The notes below the pieces were generated by a model. That model was not told the DNA's origin and searched no databases. It saw only the letters and a program-made list of their open reading frames with translations. DNA of 64,000 bases from assembly GCA_047967505.1 (NCBI GenBank), contig CM106541.1; one strand, written 5' to 3'. This DNA is from Dipteris shenzhenensis. Its lineage: Eukaryota > Polypodiophyta > Polypodiopsida > Gleicheniales. The translations under genes were made by a program, and so were the position numbers. The first letter of the stretch is position 1; the number at the start of each line of letters is the position of its first letter. Shown here one piece after another: positions 44,201-57,321 of this stretch.

Positions 44201-44624
44201 GTGTAAAGGTGTCTATGAAGGAGGTGCAATGTTTCCTTGGAATCTACCCATCCGACCCAATCAGCCCCTTCAAACTCCTCGATATATATCAATTCATGTC
44301 ATGTTGAGCTGCAAGACCTTCTTTCAACAACGTATCGCTATTCTCTTTGGTGTAGACCGGGTCGCTGAGATTATGGCCTCTGCTGATCCTTTCCTTCTCC
44401 CTATGCTTGATTACAACATCACTTGGGATGTTACCATCTTCATTCTCATCTGAGGAAGGAAAGTATGGTGTGGTATCTTGGCATAAAAACTTCTTTTTAA
44501 TGTCCCATCCTCAATGATAAATATCTTTGTCAGTCATTTCAAAAGCAGTAGGAAGTGAAGAGGTGCGTGAAGTTTATTACCCCCAACATCATGTCACAAT
44601 ACCCTACTAGGGCAAAGGTGGGTA

Positions 44625-44671
<47 letters not shown>

Positions 44672-45660
44672 TCTACCCCTCCCTCCCTCCCAAACCCCAA
44701 AAACCTAATCTGTATGCAAAGCAATGGTCATGTGAGCATAATATTACTTAATCAAAAACTTAATATTTGTCCATGGTGGCTTCACTACTTAGTTCAAAGG
44801 AGACACGCTTCCAAGGAGCCATTATATAGACATGATAATCATGCTTAAATTTATTGTTCTAAGAGTTAATTTACACAGTAAAGCTAAGATTATTGTCTCA
44901 TATTTTTTAATGCTAGCAAGATTAGAAGAGATATATTACAAGACCTTGTTGGATCTCCTAGCATTGCAAAGGAGGGGGAAGAAGAAATGAGCATAGATAT
45001 TGAATGTATATCCTATAATTTAAACATGTACAAATATTAGACATAATAATGAATTCAAATTTATAAATCTTAACTTTCATACTTTACATAGGGAAGGGGC
45101 TTCCATGGAGGGTGTCCCTCCTAATATCAAGTCCTAGCTGATTCAATGGAATAGGGTAAAGGTCATAGCCTAAATATATCCCTACTTTACATAGTGATGA
45201 AGAGAGTAAGAGGGACTGTTTTGATGACTAAGTATAGCTCCTACTTTAAATAGGGTTTGAGAATAAAGTTTGATTTTCTTGAAGCAAAAGTGAAGAGGAG
45301 ATCCAATAGTATGAGGGAAACAAAATGAAAAGGTGGCATAGAGTTTCTCACATCACTTCTTATCAATAGCCAAATTGGGAGAAAGAAGGATGCATCTACA
45401 TGGAATGTTCTCTCTACATAAGAGATCTTACAATTTGATGATGGCAGAGGAGTGTTCTCTTTGCAAACTTATGCATGGAAAATTGCAATATTTCCATTGA
45501 ATTATTGCATACCTATGTTTACTACTAGCATGGTGAGTTTTTCAAATCATAGAGAGGGGCTTCTTAGTGGTTATTCATACCCATGAAGACATTGATATAT
45601 TGTTTAGTTGCTTTTATTACTAGTTGAGGAAAAGCTACACGCTCACTCTAGCTCACCTAA
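44201..45660. other. Spacer with a (CA)n microsatellite
   Basis: (CA)n at 44624-44669. The frame 44229-44453 (MFPWNLPIRPNQPLQ) is open but not recognised. The rest is AT-rich and featureless. Confidence 0.5.
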
Positions 45661-45670
45661 TGAAAACCTT

Positions 45671-45836
45671 CAACGAGTACATGAGCTCAAGGCCTACCCC
45701 TTTCTTTATGATAGAGGTTCAAACTTTGAAGGGTTTATTGATGGCTACTTATGCAACGAGTACATGAGCTCCAGGCCTACCCCTTTCTTTATGATAGAGG
45801 TTCAAACTTTGAAGGGTTTATTAATGGTTACTTATG
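45671..45836 (+). repeat. 83-bp tandem duplication
   Basis: CAACGAGTACATGAGCTCxA begins at 45671 and 45754, and the 83-bp units differ at about four positions. Because 83 is not a multiple of three it would shift any frame. In the surrounding open frames the same peptide (PFLYDRGSNFEGFI) is therefore read twice in different frames. Confidence 0.94.
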
Positions 45837-45989
45837 CAAAGGTCAAGTTAAACTTGCTGGGTGTCTAAAGTTGTTGAATTTTTGCTGCTTCATGCAAGAT
45901 GATGTACAAATCAAGAAACGCGTTTTATTTCATTATTTGCCTGAAATTCTTGCAAGCCCACCCATCCATCGAATAAAGGGCATTTAGAA

Positions 45990-47400
45990 TGAAAATGAAC
46001 ATTGGAGTTGGTTGTAAACAGTATTATGCATGTGTATGTATAAGTATTCTCTCTTTCTCCAACTCACTTTCCTTTTGCATTGTGCCACTTACACAAAGAG
46101 TCGTCACCTTGCTTAGCAAAAAAGTCATATGCTTTTTCTTCTCTTTAATTTTCTCTAATGCAATTCACTTTAGCACAACACTTTATCGAAACATGCCATA
46201 TGTATCGCACAATAATAGTTTTATTCTCTACAATTAAGCTAGGATTGGCATCTACTCAAGTAAGCTATGAGGATACAAGACCTCTAAGTAATCGTATTTC
46301 TTATTTCATACATACCACAGGATAAATGTCTTCTTATCCTTATTAATGCACATAATCATGTTTATTTAACCTTAACAAACTCTTAGCTCACCTAGATTAT
46401 CCTAGATTCTATATAGGCTATCATATTTTATTCTCTTTTTCATGCTATTTTAATTTGATGTATCACTCTTCTTCAAATTCAATTGTTCCCTTCTATCACC
46501 ATACCATTCTTTCTTGTCTCTATATGAGTATTTCAATAAGAGTAAGAAAAATGAAAATATAGAAAAACAAAAAATATGGGAATAGATACGTATCTCCTTT
46601 GCCCTTCCAAACCTTTGCTTGCTTGGTTGAGCCCCAATCAACTTTCTTTTGCTTCCCATTCAATCGTCTAGTCTGATAACTTTGTGGTTCAAAAGAGATT
46701 CCTTGCAGAGCCTCTCTTTCATAGTGACATCATATGCAACTTTTAAAAAAAACAATTAAGTAAAGCAAAGAAGAAGGATAAAAGATGTATCCAGAGATGC
46801 GTTGAAGCAATAACATGCTTATCATGCATCTATTTGTCCTTGTTTCATCTACAGCTCTCAATTCGTAATTTACTCCTATTGCTTTCTTCCAAATAGCCAT
46901 GGTCTTTTGCTTATTAGGAGAGTGACATCCGAGTTGTGATTTTCATATGACTTCCATTCTTGAAATCACATGATGCTACTATTACTTTAAATATCATTAA
47001 TTATATAAGAATATGAATCTTTACTGTCATCATGCCCTAAGGTTAAGTCATCTCTGGTCGTGGCTATTCATCTTTCTATCCAAAGACTACTAAATACCAA
47101 TTGATTGACAGTAGGCAATGAAAAGAAACAACCATAAAATTCTTACCTGAAGTTGGAATATATTGATCCAACCACTTAAAAGAACTGGCGCATACCCTTT
47201 GAACAAGCCTACGTAGGCCGTTTTTGTTAATCGCAATTATAGCATTGATTTTCGAATCATCTTTGATAACTTGTGCATACAAACTCAAAACCTAGTGATC
47301 AAGTAGTCAAAATGATCAGAAAGAACGTTATGAGAATGATTGTGTTATCAGATTGGAGAAAATGATGTTGTTTGCCTCTCGCAATTAGGCTAGAGCATAG
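45990..47400. other. AT-rich spacer, nothing recognised
   Basis: No coding pattern or element end identified on either strand. Confidence 0.4.
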
Positions 47401-47404
47401 CCAA

Positions 47405-48218
47405 GCTCTAGCACCACTGTCACAAAAATTGAAATCAGACAAGCTTACAAATTCAAAATTTACCAAAACCATAGAAACCAAGAACAAGGAAACAATTGGG
47501 GAAGAGAAGAGGAAGAGAGAGTGACACTACATGGGGTCCAATTTGCCCCCCCCTAGATGGTGGCTCTTGCTTCCCATCTAGAGTATTTATAATTATAATT
47601 CCAAAAAGCAAAGAGCCAATAATAGTACATCCAAAAGCATCCCTTGTCCACAATTAGAGGGATTGCTCAACATAGCTCCACGAGCTTAAAATATCACAAG
47701 GCTTAATATGCCCTCATCCATAATTAATAAAATAAATTAGCCCACAGCTTCAATTTCATTACTTTACAATATGGCCCATGGCCTTTGACAACCAATAGAT
47801 ACGTCGATCAATCCAAATCACCTTCACCATCTCCGTTCCTCGTTATCCAACTCATCATTTGTACTCAAGCCACCAATTGTGTTAGTTGTTACAATCAATT
47901 GATGAATCATCACACCAACTAGTCCCAACACAATTGTACGCTTGATATACAAACATCAAAATACACACCTTGCGACCAATTGCAATAACACCAGTAACAC
48001 TAGCAACAGTAGTGTTAACATGGAATCACTCACAATCCTAACCATCTAGCTTGGCAGAAACATAGGTAGTTAGGCGTCCCCAACTAAACCCCACAAAGCA
48101 TCCACTAGGACCCCCGTCGCGTCCGGTGCGCTCCTATGGAATACTTTGCCATAGTCACAATTGACTAAAATAAAATAATTTCCATAGCAAGAAATATTGG
48201 AAATACAATTCCGTAACA
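47405..48218 (-). mobile_element. LTR on the minus strand with adjoining primer-binding-like site
   Basis: Read on the minus strand, TGTTACGGAATTG starts at 48218 and TTTTTGTGACA ends at 47418, an 801-bp TG...CA unit. TATAAATACTC lies near 47590 as a promoter. Directly after the end comes GTGGTGCTAGAGC (47417-47405), close to the tRNA-Met site TGGTATCAGAGC. No gag follows and no second LTR was found, so this is a fragment. Confidence 0.5.
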
Positions 48219-50510
48219 ATAACGCTTAGTAAATGGCTATGTACTATGCATATTTCCCCTTGAATTAGACCCCAAGAAATGAGTCATTGAATATAGTGCA
48301 AACTCGTGACAATAGAAGAGCATGGTATAGATACTCCATGAGAAAGTCCATGGAGGACACACATTTTAGTAAGTTTGGACTATTTAGTGTTTTTGGGAGA
48401 AAACTCACATTTTCTTTCTGAATGCAAAATGAATTTGGTGATGCTCTATGTTTCACTAAATGATCTCAAAATTGAATTCCAAAAATATAGCTTATGGATA
48501 CTATATGATAGTACTCTTATAATTTGAAGAAAATTGAAACACATTTCATGACATTAAATTCTTACAATGGATAGTTTGAACAGGAAAAAATAATGTTTTG
48601 ATGCAAATAGATCATGACATATAATTCAGCTTCAAATTTTGACAATATACTTCATCAAAAGTATAGTGCGTGGATCATTAAGAATAGAACCTTTATATTG
48701 GAGTCAATAATTTAAAACATATAATCACTCAATACACGACTTCTTAGAGATTTGTGAAGACTCATGAGTCAGTACAGTTATTTCCTTGTTTGGATCTCAA
48801 AATGAGTATTGATGATGTTTGAGTTCTACATATACTTGCATACCAAGATTATACTTATACGCAATCATTACAAGGAACATATTCTTCATCACAATCACTC
48901 TCATTCCACGAAGATTATACTTATATGCAATCATTGTAAGAAACATGTTCTTCATGGCAATCACTCTATACACGAGTTCTCATAGATTTGAGTTCAAGTC
49001 TCATGAGTTGGTAGAGTTGATTACTTGTTTGGATCTCAAAATGAGTATTGCTCATGTTTGAGGTTTACATATACTTGCATACAAGTGGACCCAAATTTAC
49101 TACCATAGAGTTGTGGAAAAGAGACGCTCTTAGAAAGCCTTTGTTTCTTCTCGGGGAATGAATGATACTTCCAATGAGTGAGTACATAAACAACAGTGCA
49201 CAAGCAACAAGTGCTATAAAGGATCGTATAAGATGTTGCGACAATCATGGGAGTGAGAAAGGCACAAGAGACCCTTATTTTATATACATATACAATATTG
49301 GGAAAACATGATCAAGGCATTATCAAAACCCACCATATAAAGTCGGAGCACATGTAAAGGCCTTTGGCCACAAAGAACACATGTAGTAGAAAAAAACATC
49401 AAGCTCGACAAAGAAGGTGTTTGATAGTGCTAGAAGACACTTATGTGGTACACAATGAAACAAGCCCAAAGAAGTGTTCCAGGTTTTGTCCTTGTGAGGC
49501 CAAGTGATAATATATATTTGGTTGTAATACAAAGAGCTACTAATACAACATTGGGCATTCTGTTCACATTAAAAGAAAGCAACTGCAAGGAGGAATTGTA
49601 TGCAAATCGTTGGGGCAAGTTATGCATGTGCCATGACAAGGATACTATGCATTGTGAGCAAGCTAACTCAATATATGGGGTTATGCATCAAAATAAGGAA
49701 AGAAAAAAAGAAGGTCAAAATTCCACCTACTACGTATGAGAAAGAAAAATAAGTGTATGGATTGATGAAGTAGTCAACAAGAATGTGGATTGAACTATAA
49801 CTCCACGATGTCGATGTGTTCTTATGTTTCCTTGGCTAAGACTTGTCGTGTGATTAGCAAAGTGGCATTCCAAAATGAGAAAAGAAGTATAATTTGGAAG
49901 TATGTTTCTGATGAATGACAAGGGTGATGAATGGCCTTGAAATGCAATTGTTGGTGTCAAAATTACATGAATATTTATAGGATCATAATATTGCAACATT
50001 TGACAAATAGTTGATTCCCAGCATCAATAAAACACTAACATGTTCTCTTAATAAAATAAAATTAATGAAATAACAAAAGTGAATATGCATCATTCCAAAA
50101 ATTCATGAAACAATAGATACATTTTCTTACTTTACAAAACCAAAGAGACTCTATTAACAAAATAAAAGGTTCCCAAAGTTAACAAAATTGATGTGCTTAA
50201 ACAAGATAAGGACTGGCAACAAAGATGAGAAGAATATGAGGTAAGGATCCTAAAATGGGAGAATGTTAGGTCCTCTCTCCCCATTTCATTTTCCCAAAAT
50301 TAAAAATACATTATTAAAATTGTCATTGGGGGAAGTTTTTGATAAGGGAAGGGAATCATGTTGCCTCTTCAGTTGTGAGGTAATGCCAAAAATGAATCAC
50401 ATTCTATGAAAAGCTTTTATCCACCAACAGTACTGAGCCTAAATATGATGTGCTTGGAAATGAAATATTAGTGAAAGGAAAAGAGAAGATCCCTAAAAAG
50501 AAAATTTAGA
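48219..50510. other. AT-rich spacer with short repeats
   Basis: Between 48791 and 49085 a phrase (ATGAGTATTGxTxATGTTTGAG...ACATATACTTGCATAC) occurs twice about 250 bp apart. Nested inside is a 66-bp tandem repeat (AGATTATACTTATAxGCAAT at 48846 and 48912). No gene is recognised. Confidence 0.6.
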
Positions 50511-50890
50511 GACCTAGAGTAATTGAAATTCCAAGTTAAAGCTAAAGCATGATGGGCATGCAGGGGTGAAGGAATTCATGGAAAGAAAAGCTCACCCCTA
50601 GAGACTAAGAAATTGGACACCCACTCACAACCTTACACTCATGTTTACTTTCGTACCTATAATTATTGTTAAAGAGACAAATAAAGCAAATTTGGAGACC
50701 TAGAGTAATTGAAATTCCAAAGTTAGAGCTAAAGACATGAGTAAAGGGAAAGGAGAAGATGGGTTTGCAGGGGTGAAGGAATTCATGGAAAGAAAAGCTC
50801 ACCCCTAGAGACCAAGACATTGGACACCTACTCACAACCTTATGCTCATGTGGTACGTTCTTATCTATAATTGATGTTAAAGAGAAATAA
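50511..50890 (+). repeat. 186-bp tandem duplication
   Basis: GACCTAGAGTAATTGAAATT begins at 50511 and 50697. The copies share GCAGGGGTGAAGGAATTCAT and following sequence, with several substitutions and an 18-bp-scale insertion in the second. Confidence 0.88.
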
Positions 50891-50922
50891 AGAGTGTTGT
50901 GAATAAGATGTTGCGCGCACGT

Positions 50923-50944
50923 GCACACACACACACATAGGGGG

Positions 50945-50998
<54 letters not shown>
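50923..50998. repeat. Compound (CA)n-(G)8-(GA)n microsatellite
   Basis: (CA)n to 50938, a run of eight G from 50940, then GA to 50998. It follows the 186-bp duplication almost directly. Confidence 0.97.
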
Positions 50999-50999
<1 letters not shown>

Positions 51000-51002
<3 letters not shown>

Positions 51003-53700
51003 TTATCATTTGGGGCGGAAGGCCAAAAAAGGCTATGAGACCATGGAATTATCATGAGAGTCCACCCCTTATGGGGGAAGCGAGAGGTCTCCACCACACG
51101 TCTAAGAAAGTAGTACTGATGGCACTGGAAACCACAAGAACAAAACTCTATGTGTCGAGGAGTACCAATCATATCCTATCATGTGTCCTATATCATGTCT
51201 TTCATGGGCTTGACTAGGATCCTCTCTAGAGTTGTGGTTTTTTTAAAACATGTCTAAGGTCTGCTCTTGATGTCCTTGTAGGAGGTGCCCCTAGGTTGTA
51301 TGCGACCTGATGTTGGGATGCTACAAGGATGGTACCTCGAATGGGGCAAGTGCTCATTGGGCCTATGTCCAATATCCTACTAAGTGTGCCTAAAAATCAA
51401 GCTAACATCTCCCATACATTTCTTCTCTTGTGAAGAAGTCTAGGATCTCTTGCTATCTAGGGATGTGTCTCACAGGCAGCGGGCCTCATGAATCTAGTAC
51501 CTAAGTCAAGTGACCTTGTGTACAAAGAGTGGAGCACATCTGTAGTTTGAAAAATCAATGGTTCAACTCATATTGATGGGTGAAAAGTTGATGGTATCTT
51601 CCTCAAATCTCATAATACCTATTGGAGGCATCACATCAAGACATGCTCATCAATCTCCACCTAATGTTACAAAGTGTGCAGAGCCTTAGGTTTCTATGGT
51701 GTCATGTGGCTGCACATTCATGACCTATACCAATTTGGAATCTATGAGATGAAGTCCTAAGATTTCCTATGGTGATCTGTATTACAAGTAAGAGATGGTA
51801 TCCCGGTGCTTGAATGAAGCTATCGCTCAAGTGGACAAAATAAGGCCATCTTGGAAAGTACTAAATAAGTGTGTATAGAGTATCTAGACTTAGTATTTTT
51901 GAACATGTAACACTATACACAAACATACCAACATTCAAGTACCTAACATAAAAAGACTTGTTATTCAAAGACCAATGTTGCTATAAAACGTTTTGTTAAG
52001 AAAAATAAAAAATGATGAAATTTTAAAAATCAGACCATATACACAAGGAACATGAACATATATATAAGGCAAATCTCATATATGGGGACCATGTCCATTA
52101 GCATAGAAGGGTACACCAAAGCCTACCTATATATAAGCTAAAGCCCAAAAGAAGAATTTAGCATAAACAAATACGAGAGATGAATATACATAAAGCAAAA
52201 AGAGTACAAATATGCTAACCCACCTACTGTAGGTTTAACCTAACAGTCCAAATCACTACACTGCGCATTAATAATAAAGACAAGATGTGACACCTCCATT
52301 ATGCCCCCTAATACTCAAGATTATGAAAAGACACAAAGAGAGACATTCCTTTTATCCCCAAAGCTTTTTTAAAATCATATACAATGACTATTACGTCCTG
52401 CAAGACAATCTAAATGCTCAATTGTTCATCTTACACCATGATGAAGGTTATCTAGACCTTGTTATCTTGTCCCTGCCAAAGGTGAGCTACCTCAACCATA
52501 AATAGAAGTTCATGCCAACACGTGCCTCAAACTTTATGTGAATGCCCATCCATTATGTGCCATTCTTGATCATTTGCATTTGTGCTCAATCTTGCCCCAC
52601 TTATTTGCTCAAATGCATTGCTACAACTCTCCTTTAAAACATGGGCTAGAATGCCCTTCTCAAACTTCTCCTGATGTTGTTAAGAAGATCAATATAAGTT
52701 ATAACCTTGAGTAAAAATCTCAAAGGGATGTAATGTTTGATATGAGATACAAACCTCAAAGGGATGTAATCTTTAATATGAGATACATGCATGCCAATTT
52801 TTTGGTCTATCTCAAAGTCTCGCGATCAAGGTCATCCATGCCTAAGACCAATTACATGGTGAGATGGAACTAGTACCTCCTATCTAGTGTTTTGCACCAA
52901 CTCCTAAGCAAACTAGTCCATGTGGAACATATCGCCACATCCAAGCACAAAAAACCCATTGAACTCTACTTAACGTTTTAAGCACATGTGATCACAAGCA
53001 AAGGAAAGAGTTGTAGTTGAAAGTGTGAGCCACCCCATGACCTCTACCATAGGTTGTGGGGTAGCGACGGCTATGTATGGCTCGATACTCAAACCATCAT
53101 TACACGAGCTACAAAAGATGCTATGTTCCATGTTGTGTGATCCTACGCTTAATCCTCTTCTTCTCCAACTCAACTCTCAATGTATGCTTTACAAGTACTT
53201 CTTTTTCTAGCAATAGTACTTCAACAATTTGATGAATGAATTCCCAACTATCAATTTTTAATTCATCGCTCTACATCACAAACACATGAAGAAATAATGA
53301 TTATAATTGTCTTATGTGGATCACTTGATCATTTAAAGTACTAGTGGTTAACATATTGCAAAATAAGTCAAAGGTTACAACAATTTAACAAGAAAGCTAT
53401 GAAGCAACTCAAGTAATTTAAGGCATAAGAATTATGAAGAAATAAACTCAAAAAAAGTAATGTGAAACTGTGAAGTTGATTTCTTTACTCCCAAAATGAC
53501 ACACTACACGCTTAATTGAAAGTCTCTTGCAATACTAATAAAGTGTGACCTCAGTTAATTAACATTTGATAAGTTAAGAGATTCTCATTCCACTCCTAAG
53601 CAGCCGCAAATTATTTTAAACATAATGTGTAGTGGACTCTTACATGTGGAATGAAATTTAAGAGGTGGTTTAAGAGAAAACTTAATTACACTATGCACTT
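51000..53700. other. Long spacer, nothing recognised
   Basis: 2.7 kb without recognisable protein similarity on either strand. A phrase TGAGATACAxxCxTCAAAGGGATGTAATxTTTxATATG is repeated near 52690-52790. I see no element ends. Confidence 0.4.
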
Positions 53701-53759
53701 CATGGTCTAGGGATGATCCTACATGGCTCAATAGAAATAATGCATATAGTTATTGTGTG

Positions 53760-53761
<2 letters not shown>

Positions 53762-53797
<36 letters not shown>
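53762..53797. repeat. (CT)n microsatellite
   Basis: A perfect CT run at the 5' edge of the LINE piece that follows. Confidence 0.97.
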
Positions 53798-53799
<2 letters not shown>

Positions 53800-53801
<2 letters not shown>

Positions 53802-54371
53802 GGAGATATTATGGAGGACAAAAACTCCTGTGAAAGCATTGAGACTGATGAAGATGGAATTGGTGTGCTCTCCTAGGATGCATGGTGGACTTAATGTCCT
53901 CAATATAAGATATCATGTGCTTGCAAGGAAGGCGACTATGCTGCATACTTTTTTCTGCCAACAACAGCCATGGACTTGTATGCTAGCATCCATGTGTATC
54001 AACATGAGGACTTATGCTTATGGTCATTGGACTACTGATCATTGAGAGGTTGTCATTGGCAGATTTGTAGGAAAGATACCTGGCTGTCCTTTCTCTACTG
54101 CTCTGATACTTGACTGAAAACGAGTACTTTCTAAGGTCAAATGGGCTCCTGATAATTGCTCGGGGACAAACTCAATGAGGAAAGAAAATATTCACTGGAG
54201 TGCCATTTTTGCAATTCCGCTAGCTTTACAGGAACCTGTTCGGGCCTACAATCTCATGAAATTGGGAATTAGATACATACATGATGTGGTAGATGATCAG
54301 GGATATGTCTTATCATTTCCTCAGGCCACTGCTTCCTATGCATTGGGAATGCATCATATGAGAGCCAAGAC
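53800..54371 (+). pseudogene. L1-like LINE tail (post-RT)
   Basis: The frame reads LVCSPRMHGGLNVLNIRYHVLARKATMLHTFF, the L1-type 'lC.Pk..GGLg..n...hn.AllaK..' segment, and then from 54175 IFAIPLALQEPVRAYNLMKLGIRYIHDVVDD, matching the 'i...f.....L...gi..l.dl' part of the LINE C-terminus. Stops occur near 54044 and 54110. The 5' part is absent, and the CT microsatellite abuts the left side. Confidence 0.65.
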
Positions 54372-54690
54372 ATGAAGGTCTACCTGGGTAAAACCAAGGT
54401 TATGATCTTTAACAATAATAACGCTTAGGTTCAATGTGACATCATATATTTGCAAAAGACCAGTTGAGAGAGTCACATAATATGTGTACTTTGGATGCAT
54501 TTTCAAGTCCAAAGTTCACCATGAAATTAAACAACACAAGCACAATTAACTAAAGGACATGGATCTTTATGGAGACGAGAGAGACTATTTTCATAGATGA
54601 GAATTACTAGTACACACGAGTTTAAATACGATTCTAAATGCAAGGCATGTCTATTGATCATTTACAACCATAGCAAAATTCACAAGACAC
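54372..54690 (+). pseudogene. Second-family LINE fragment, RT end
   Basis: It starts MKVYLGKTKVMIFNNNN, the same motif (LKVNLGKTKVMIFN) where the minus-strand LINE at 58870 breaks off. It continues in changing frames with DIIYLQKTS, VERVT-stop-YVYFGCIFKSK and GSLWRRERLFS, the expected sequence after RT in that family. It is directly joined to the L1-like tail without a gap. Confidence 0.55.
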
Positions 54691-54699
54691 CCCTTTCCT

Positions 54700-55216
54700 A
54701 CACCTCACCCAGTAGAACATTCATCAAATCTGGGATGATTTAGTGTACAATTAGGTACATGTATGTGCAGCCTCTCCTCTTCTCTTTCCTCTCTCCACTC
54801 TTCCAGCAGAAATAACCTTGTCGTCCACCACAGTTGTATATTGTTTTTCTAGCAGTCATAACCTTTATTGTCCACCATTCCTATTCTCTAACATAGTTGT
54901 GTATAGAAAGCACATGTACATACATGTAATTTCCAACATGGGCCGTGCACGTGCACCATCATATTTTTTATGATTTATCTCATCCCTTTCATTCGTTTCA
55001 CGATGCAAGTATGTTGAGGGCATTACATCTGCTTGTGTGTATGGAATTGGCAGCTAAACAGATTCTTCCAACATTTTCAGCGGCAATAATTGTGCATCAA
55101 CCAATCTCTATTTTCTTATGCATTCAGCTCTGGTGTAAGAACACCTAAAAAAACAAAGCGATACAATCCCCACAAACTCATTGTACCAAGCCTTGCACCT
55201 TAAGTTTTGAAACCCT
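54700..55216. other. 3' flank of the agmatine deiminase gene
   Basis: Contains the likely 3' UTR (minus strand, just below 55217). No poly(A) signal could be fixed with confidence. Confidence 0.4.
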
Positions 55217-55294
55217 TCACCGAGGTTGTTGTTGAGTAATACAGTGAATGTTTCCACCACCAAGCACAAGCTCTCTGCCAGCAACCATCACTAC
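55217..55294 (-). CDS. AIH: Agmatine deiminase, last exon
   Basis: The exon begins after TTTTCAG at 55295 and encodes 25 residues, [20 protein letters not shown] and QQQPR, followed by TGA at 55219-55217. GGGNIHCIT carries the nucleophilic cysteine of the guanidine-modifying enzyme fold (agmatine deiminase). The usual plant enzyme goes on for a few more residues after QQQP, so the C-terminus is slightly short but normal. It joins the previous exon in phase 0 (PDRK|VVMV). Confidence 0.93.
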   Translation of the reverse strand, partial: VVMVAGRELVLGGGNIHCITQQQPR

Positions 55295-55644
55295 CTGAAA
55301 AGCCCAACATAAAATCGGTGGCATTAACTATGTCAGAAAAACCAGGCAGCATTTGAAGCAGATGTCACTCATAACATTATAAAGATGCTGTTTTGGCCCT
55401 GACAGGTCCCACAAATTATGAAGAAGTAATCATACTCAAATATTTGACAAAAACTGGAATAGACTTCAAATGTTTAAGGAATAGAATTCAAATGTTGAAG
55501 CAGATGTCACTCATAACATTATAAAGATGCTGTTTTGGTCCTGACAGGTCCCACAAATTATGAAGAAGTAATCATACTCAAATATTTGACAAAAACTGGA
55601 ATAGAATTCAAATGTTTAAGGAAACAGACCTAGACAATCATTAC
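55295..55644 (-). other. AIH: AIH intron (350 bp) with a 142-bp duplication
   Basis: GT at 55644-55643, AG at 55296-55295. A 142-bp unit starting GAAGCAGATGTCACTCATAA at 55355 is repeated at 55497 with only a few differences. The duplication makes up most of the intron. Confidence 0.92.
55355..55638 (-). repeat. 142-bp tandem duplication in the AIH intron
   Basis: Units at 55355-55496 and 55497-55638 share TCACTCATAACATTATAAAG and nearly all following bases. The second copy stops only six bases from the donor of the penultimate exon. Confidence 0.94.
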
Positions 55645-55803
55645 CTTGCGATCAGGAAAGGCTTCATTGAGAACCTCCAGGGCTTTTTTGTCTTGTTTGT
55701 CATCTCCAAAAGAAGGTGCCACTACACCTCCATTCACCAAGAAAAAATTTACATATGAAGCAGCCAGGCGTGTACCCGCCAATCTGGCCTTCCCATCACC
55801 AAC
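55645..55803 (-). CDS. AIH: Agmatine deiminase, penultimate exon
   Basis: 159 bp, 53 codons in phase 0, from VGDGKARLAGTRLAASYVNF through VNGGVVAPSFGD to EAFPDRK. The AG acceptor is TTTGCAG at 55804 and the donor GTAATG at 55644. The AGTRLAASYVNF...NGG...P.FGD pattern is diagnostic of plant agmatine deiminase. The enzyme hydrolyses agmatine to N-carbamoylputrescine and ammonia in the arginine decarboxylase route to putrescine. The conserved Arg and Asn here line the active-site side of the fold. Confidence 0.96.
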
Positions 55804-55829
55804 CTGCAAATTATGCATACATAACACAA

Positions 55830-56810
55830 CCTTATACTAAACATTGCCAGCGTATAAGAAAATGTTCTGCACACTTGACCCTTATTTTAAGAAGTGGACT
55901 TTATCGATGATAATTAAACATAACCCAAACAGTACATGCAGATGTTTTCACTCTCTCCAAGTCTCCCCAATAGCCAACTGCAAATCTTTCTTGCAAGAAT
56001 TACTCAAGAACATCGTACTACCGTGTAGTTCATATAAATGAGAGTACGAGACTACACAGGAGAAAGGACACCTGTGAGAAAATTTAGCTTATACACGGTA
56101 TAGTACAGGAAACATATTGCAGATAATCCTGCTTTTGGAACCTGAATTCATTGAAAATGAATCATTAAAAGAGAAATCAAGGTCCAGAATAACATTACAG
56201 CAACAGATTTGTAACAATACGCTGCTGTGTTTGTACAGAGTCAATAGTCTGTTACATCTTATTCTGCAGTGTATTCCCATTGTTGTGCTGCTATATGTAT
56301 ATACGGCAAAATCAAAATATGAAGAACTGGTGTATGTCTATAACTTGCACAAAGAAGTATGAACTATAAAGCTCTTGCTACAGTGTGGTTTTTAACCATC
56401 ATTGCTTATTTATTGTTCAAATTGGCATTTAGAGTTTTAAATTGTCCAGCATTCTTTTGAAGATCTTCTGTTTAAAAACATTTTGGCAACATGTAGAACT
56501 CAGCTGTTTGAAAAAAATTGCACATAGTAAGTTTTGTTTGATGATTTTCTCCCATTCATTCAAGCTTCTTCATATGATCCTGCAGTTAGAGAGGTTGCCT
56601 TGCTGGATGTAATACTTTCAACAACTGTGATATCAAAGTACCATATTCTCTTCCAATGGAAACCTTATCTATATTTATTATACAATTTAAAAGACAACCC
56701 TGATCCCCTAACCAACACAACCCTGGTGTTTCATCCTTTAAAAGCTACAAAATCCAGAAATGTCCAACAAAATACTTGAAACTTGGGAACACCAGGGTTG
56801 TGTTGGATTA
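55830..56810. other. Intronic spacer, nothing recognised
   Basis: AT-rich sequence between the penultimate AIH exon and the first intronic repeat. No element or gene is visible. Confidence 0.5.
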
Positions 56811-56814
56811 CGGT

Positions 56815-57250
56815 TGGTCACCTCCCCACCTGTAAGCCCCCAAATGAGGATTGCATCGAGGGGGTGGACCATAGGATAATAGAAAGGGTCTTGGGGCTGC
56901 CACATGGGCAGCAGACAAAGAGAGGAAATATCGGGAGAGAAGCCGCCATGGAGGGCAGATCTGAGGCAAAAGTGCCCAGAGGCTGTCCATGCTTGGAGAG
57001 GACAGGTCTCTGCAGGGAAACCAGCAAGAAGACAAGGCTATGGTGCGACGATGATGTCAGCAACTGCCGGGGGGTCTGCGTCGGCATGTACAGAAGGTTT
57101 TGCAGGCTGAATGGGGCCAGGCAAGGGACGGAACAGGCACAGCAAGTTTTGGACAGGATTTGGGGCAGAGAACAGCCCCTACTATGGGCTGGATCAGCCT
57201 GGGCCACTGGCTGGTTGCCACGTGGCCAGGCAGGCCAGTAAGAGCCTTCA
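56815..57250 (+). repeat. Dispersed repeat, copy 2 (related to 2815-3295)
   Basis: GC-rich block with the landmarks listed for copy 1. It is notably G+C-richer than the rest of the intron. The overlapping open frames on both strands (up to 152 codons) follow from this base composition and have no domain. Confidence 0.5.
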
Positions 57251-57321
57251 AATGGGAGCCCTTGAGGGTATTGATAGACCTCCCCCCCCAGTCACCTGGT
57301 AGGGGGATTCCACTCGGCCCA

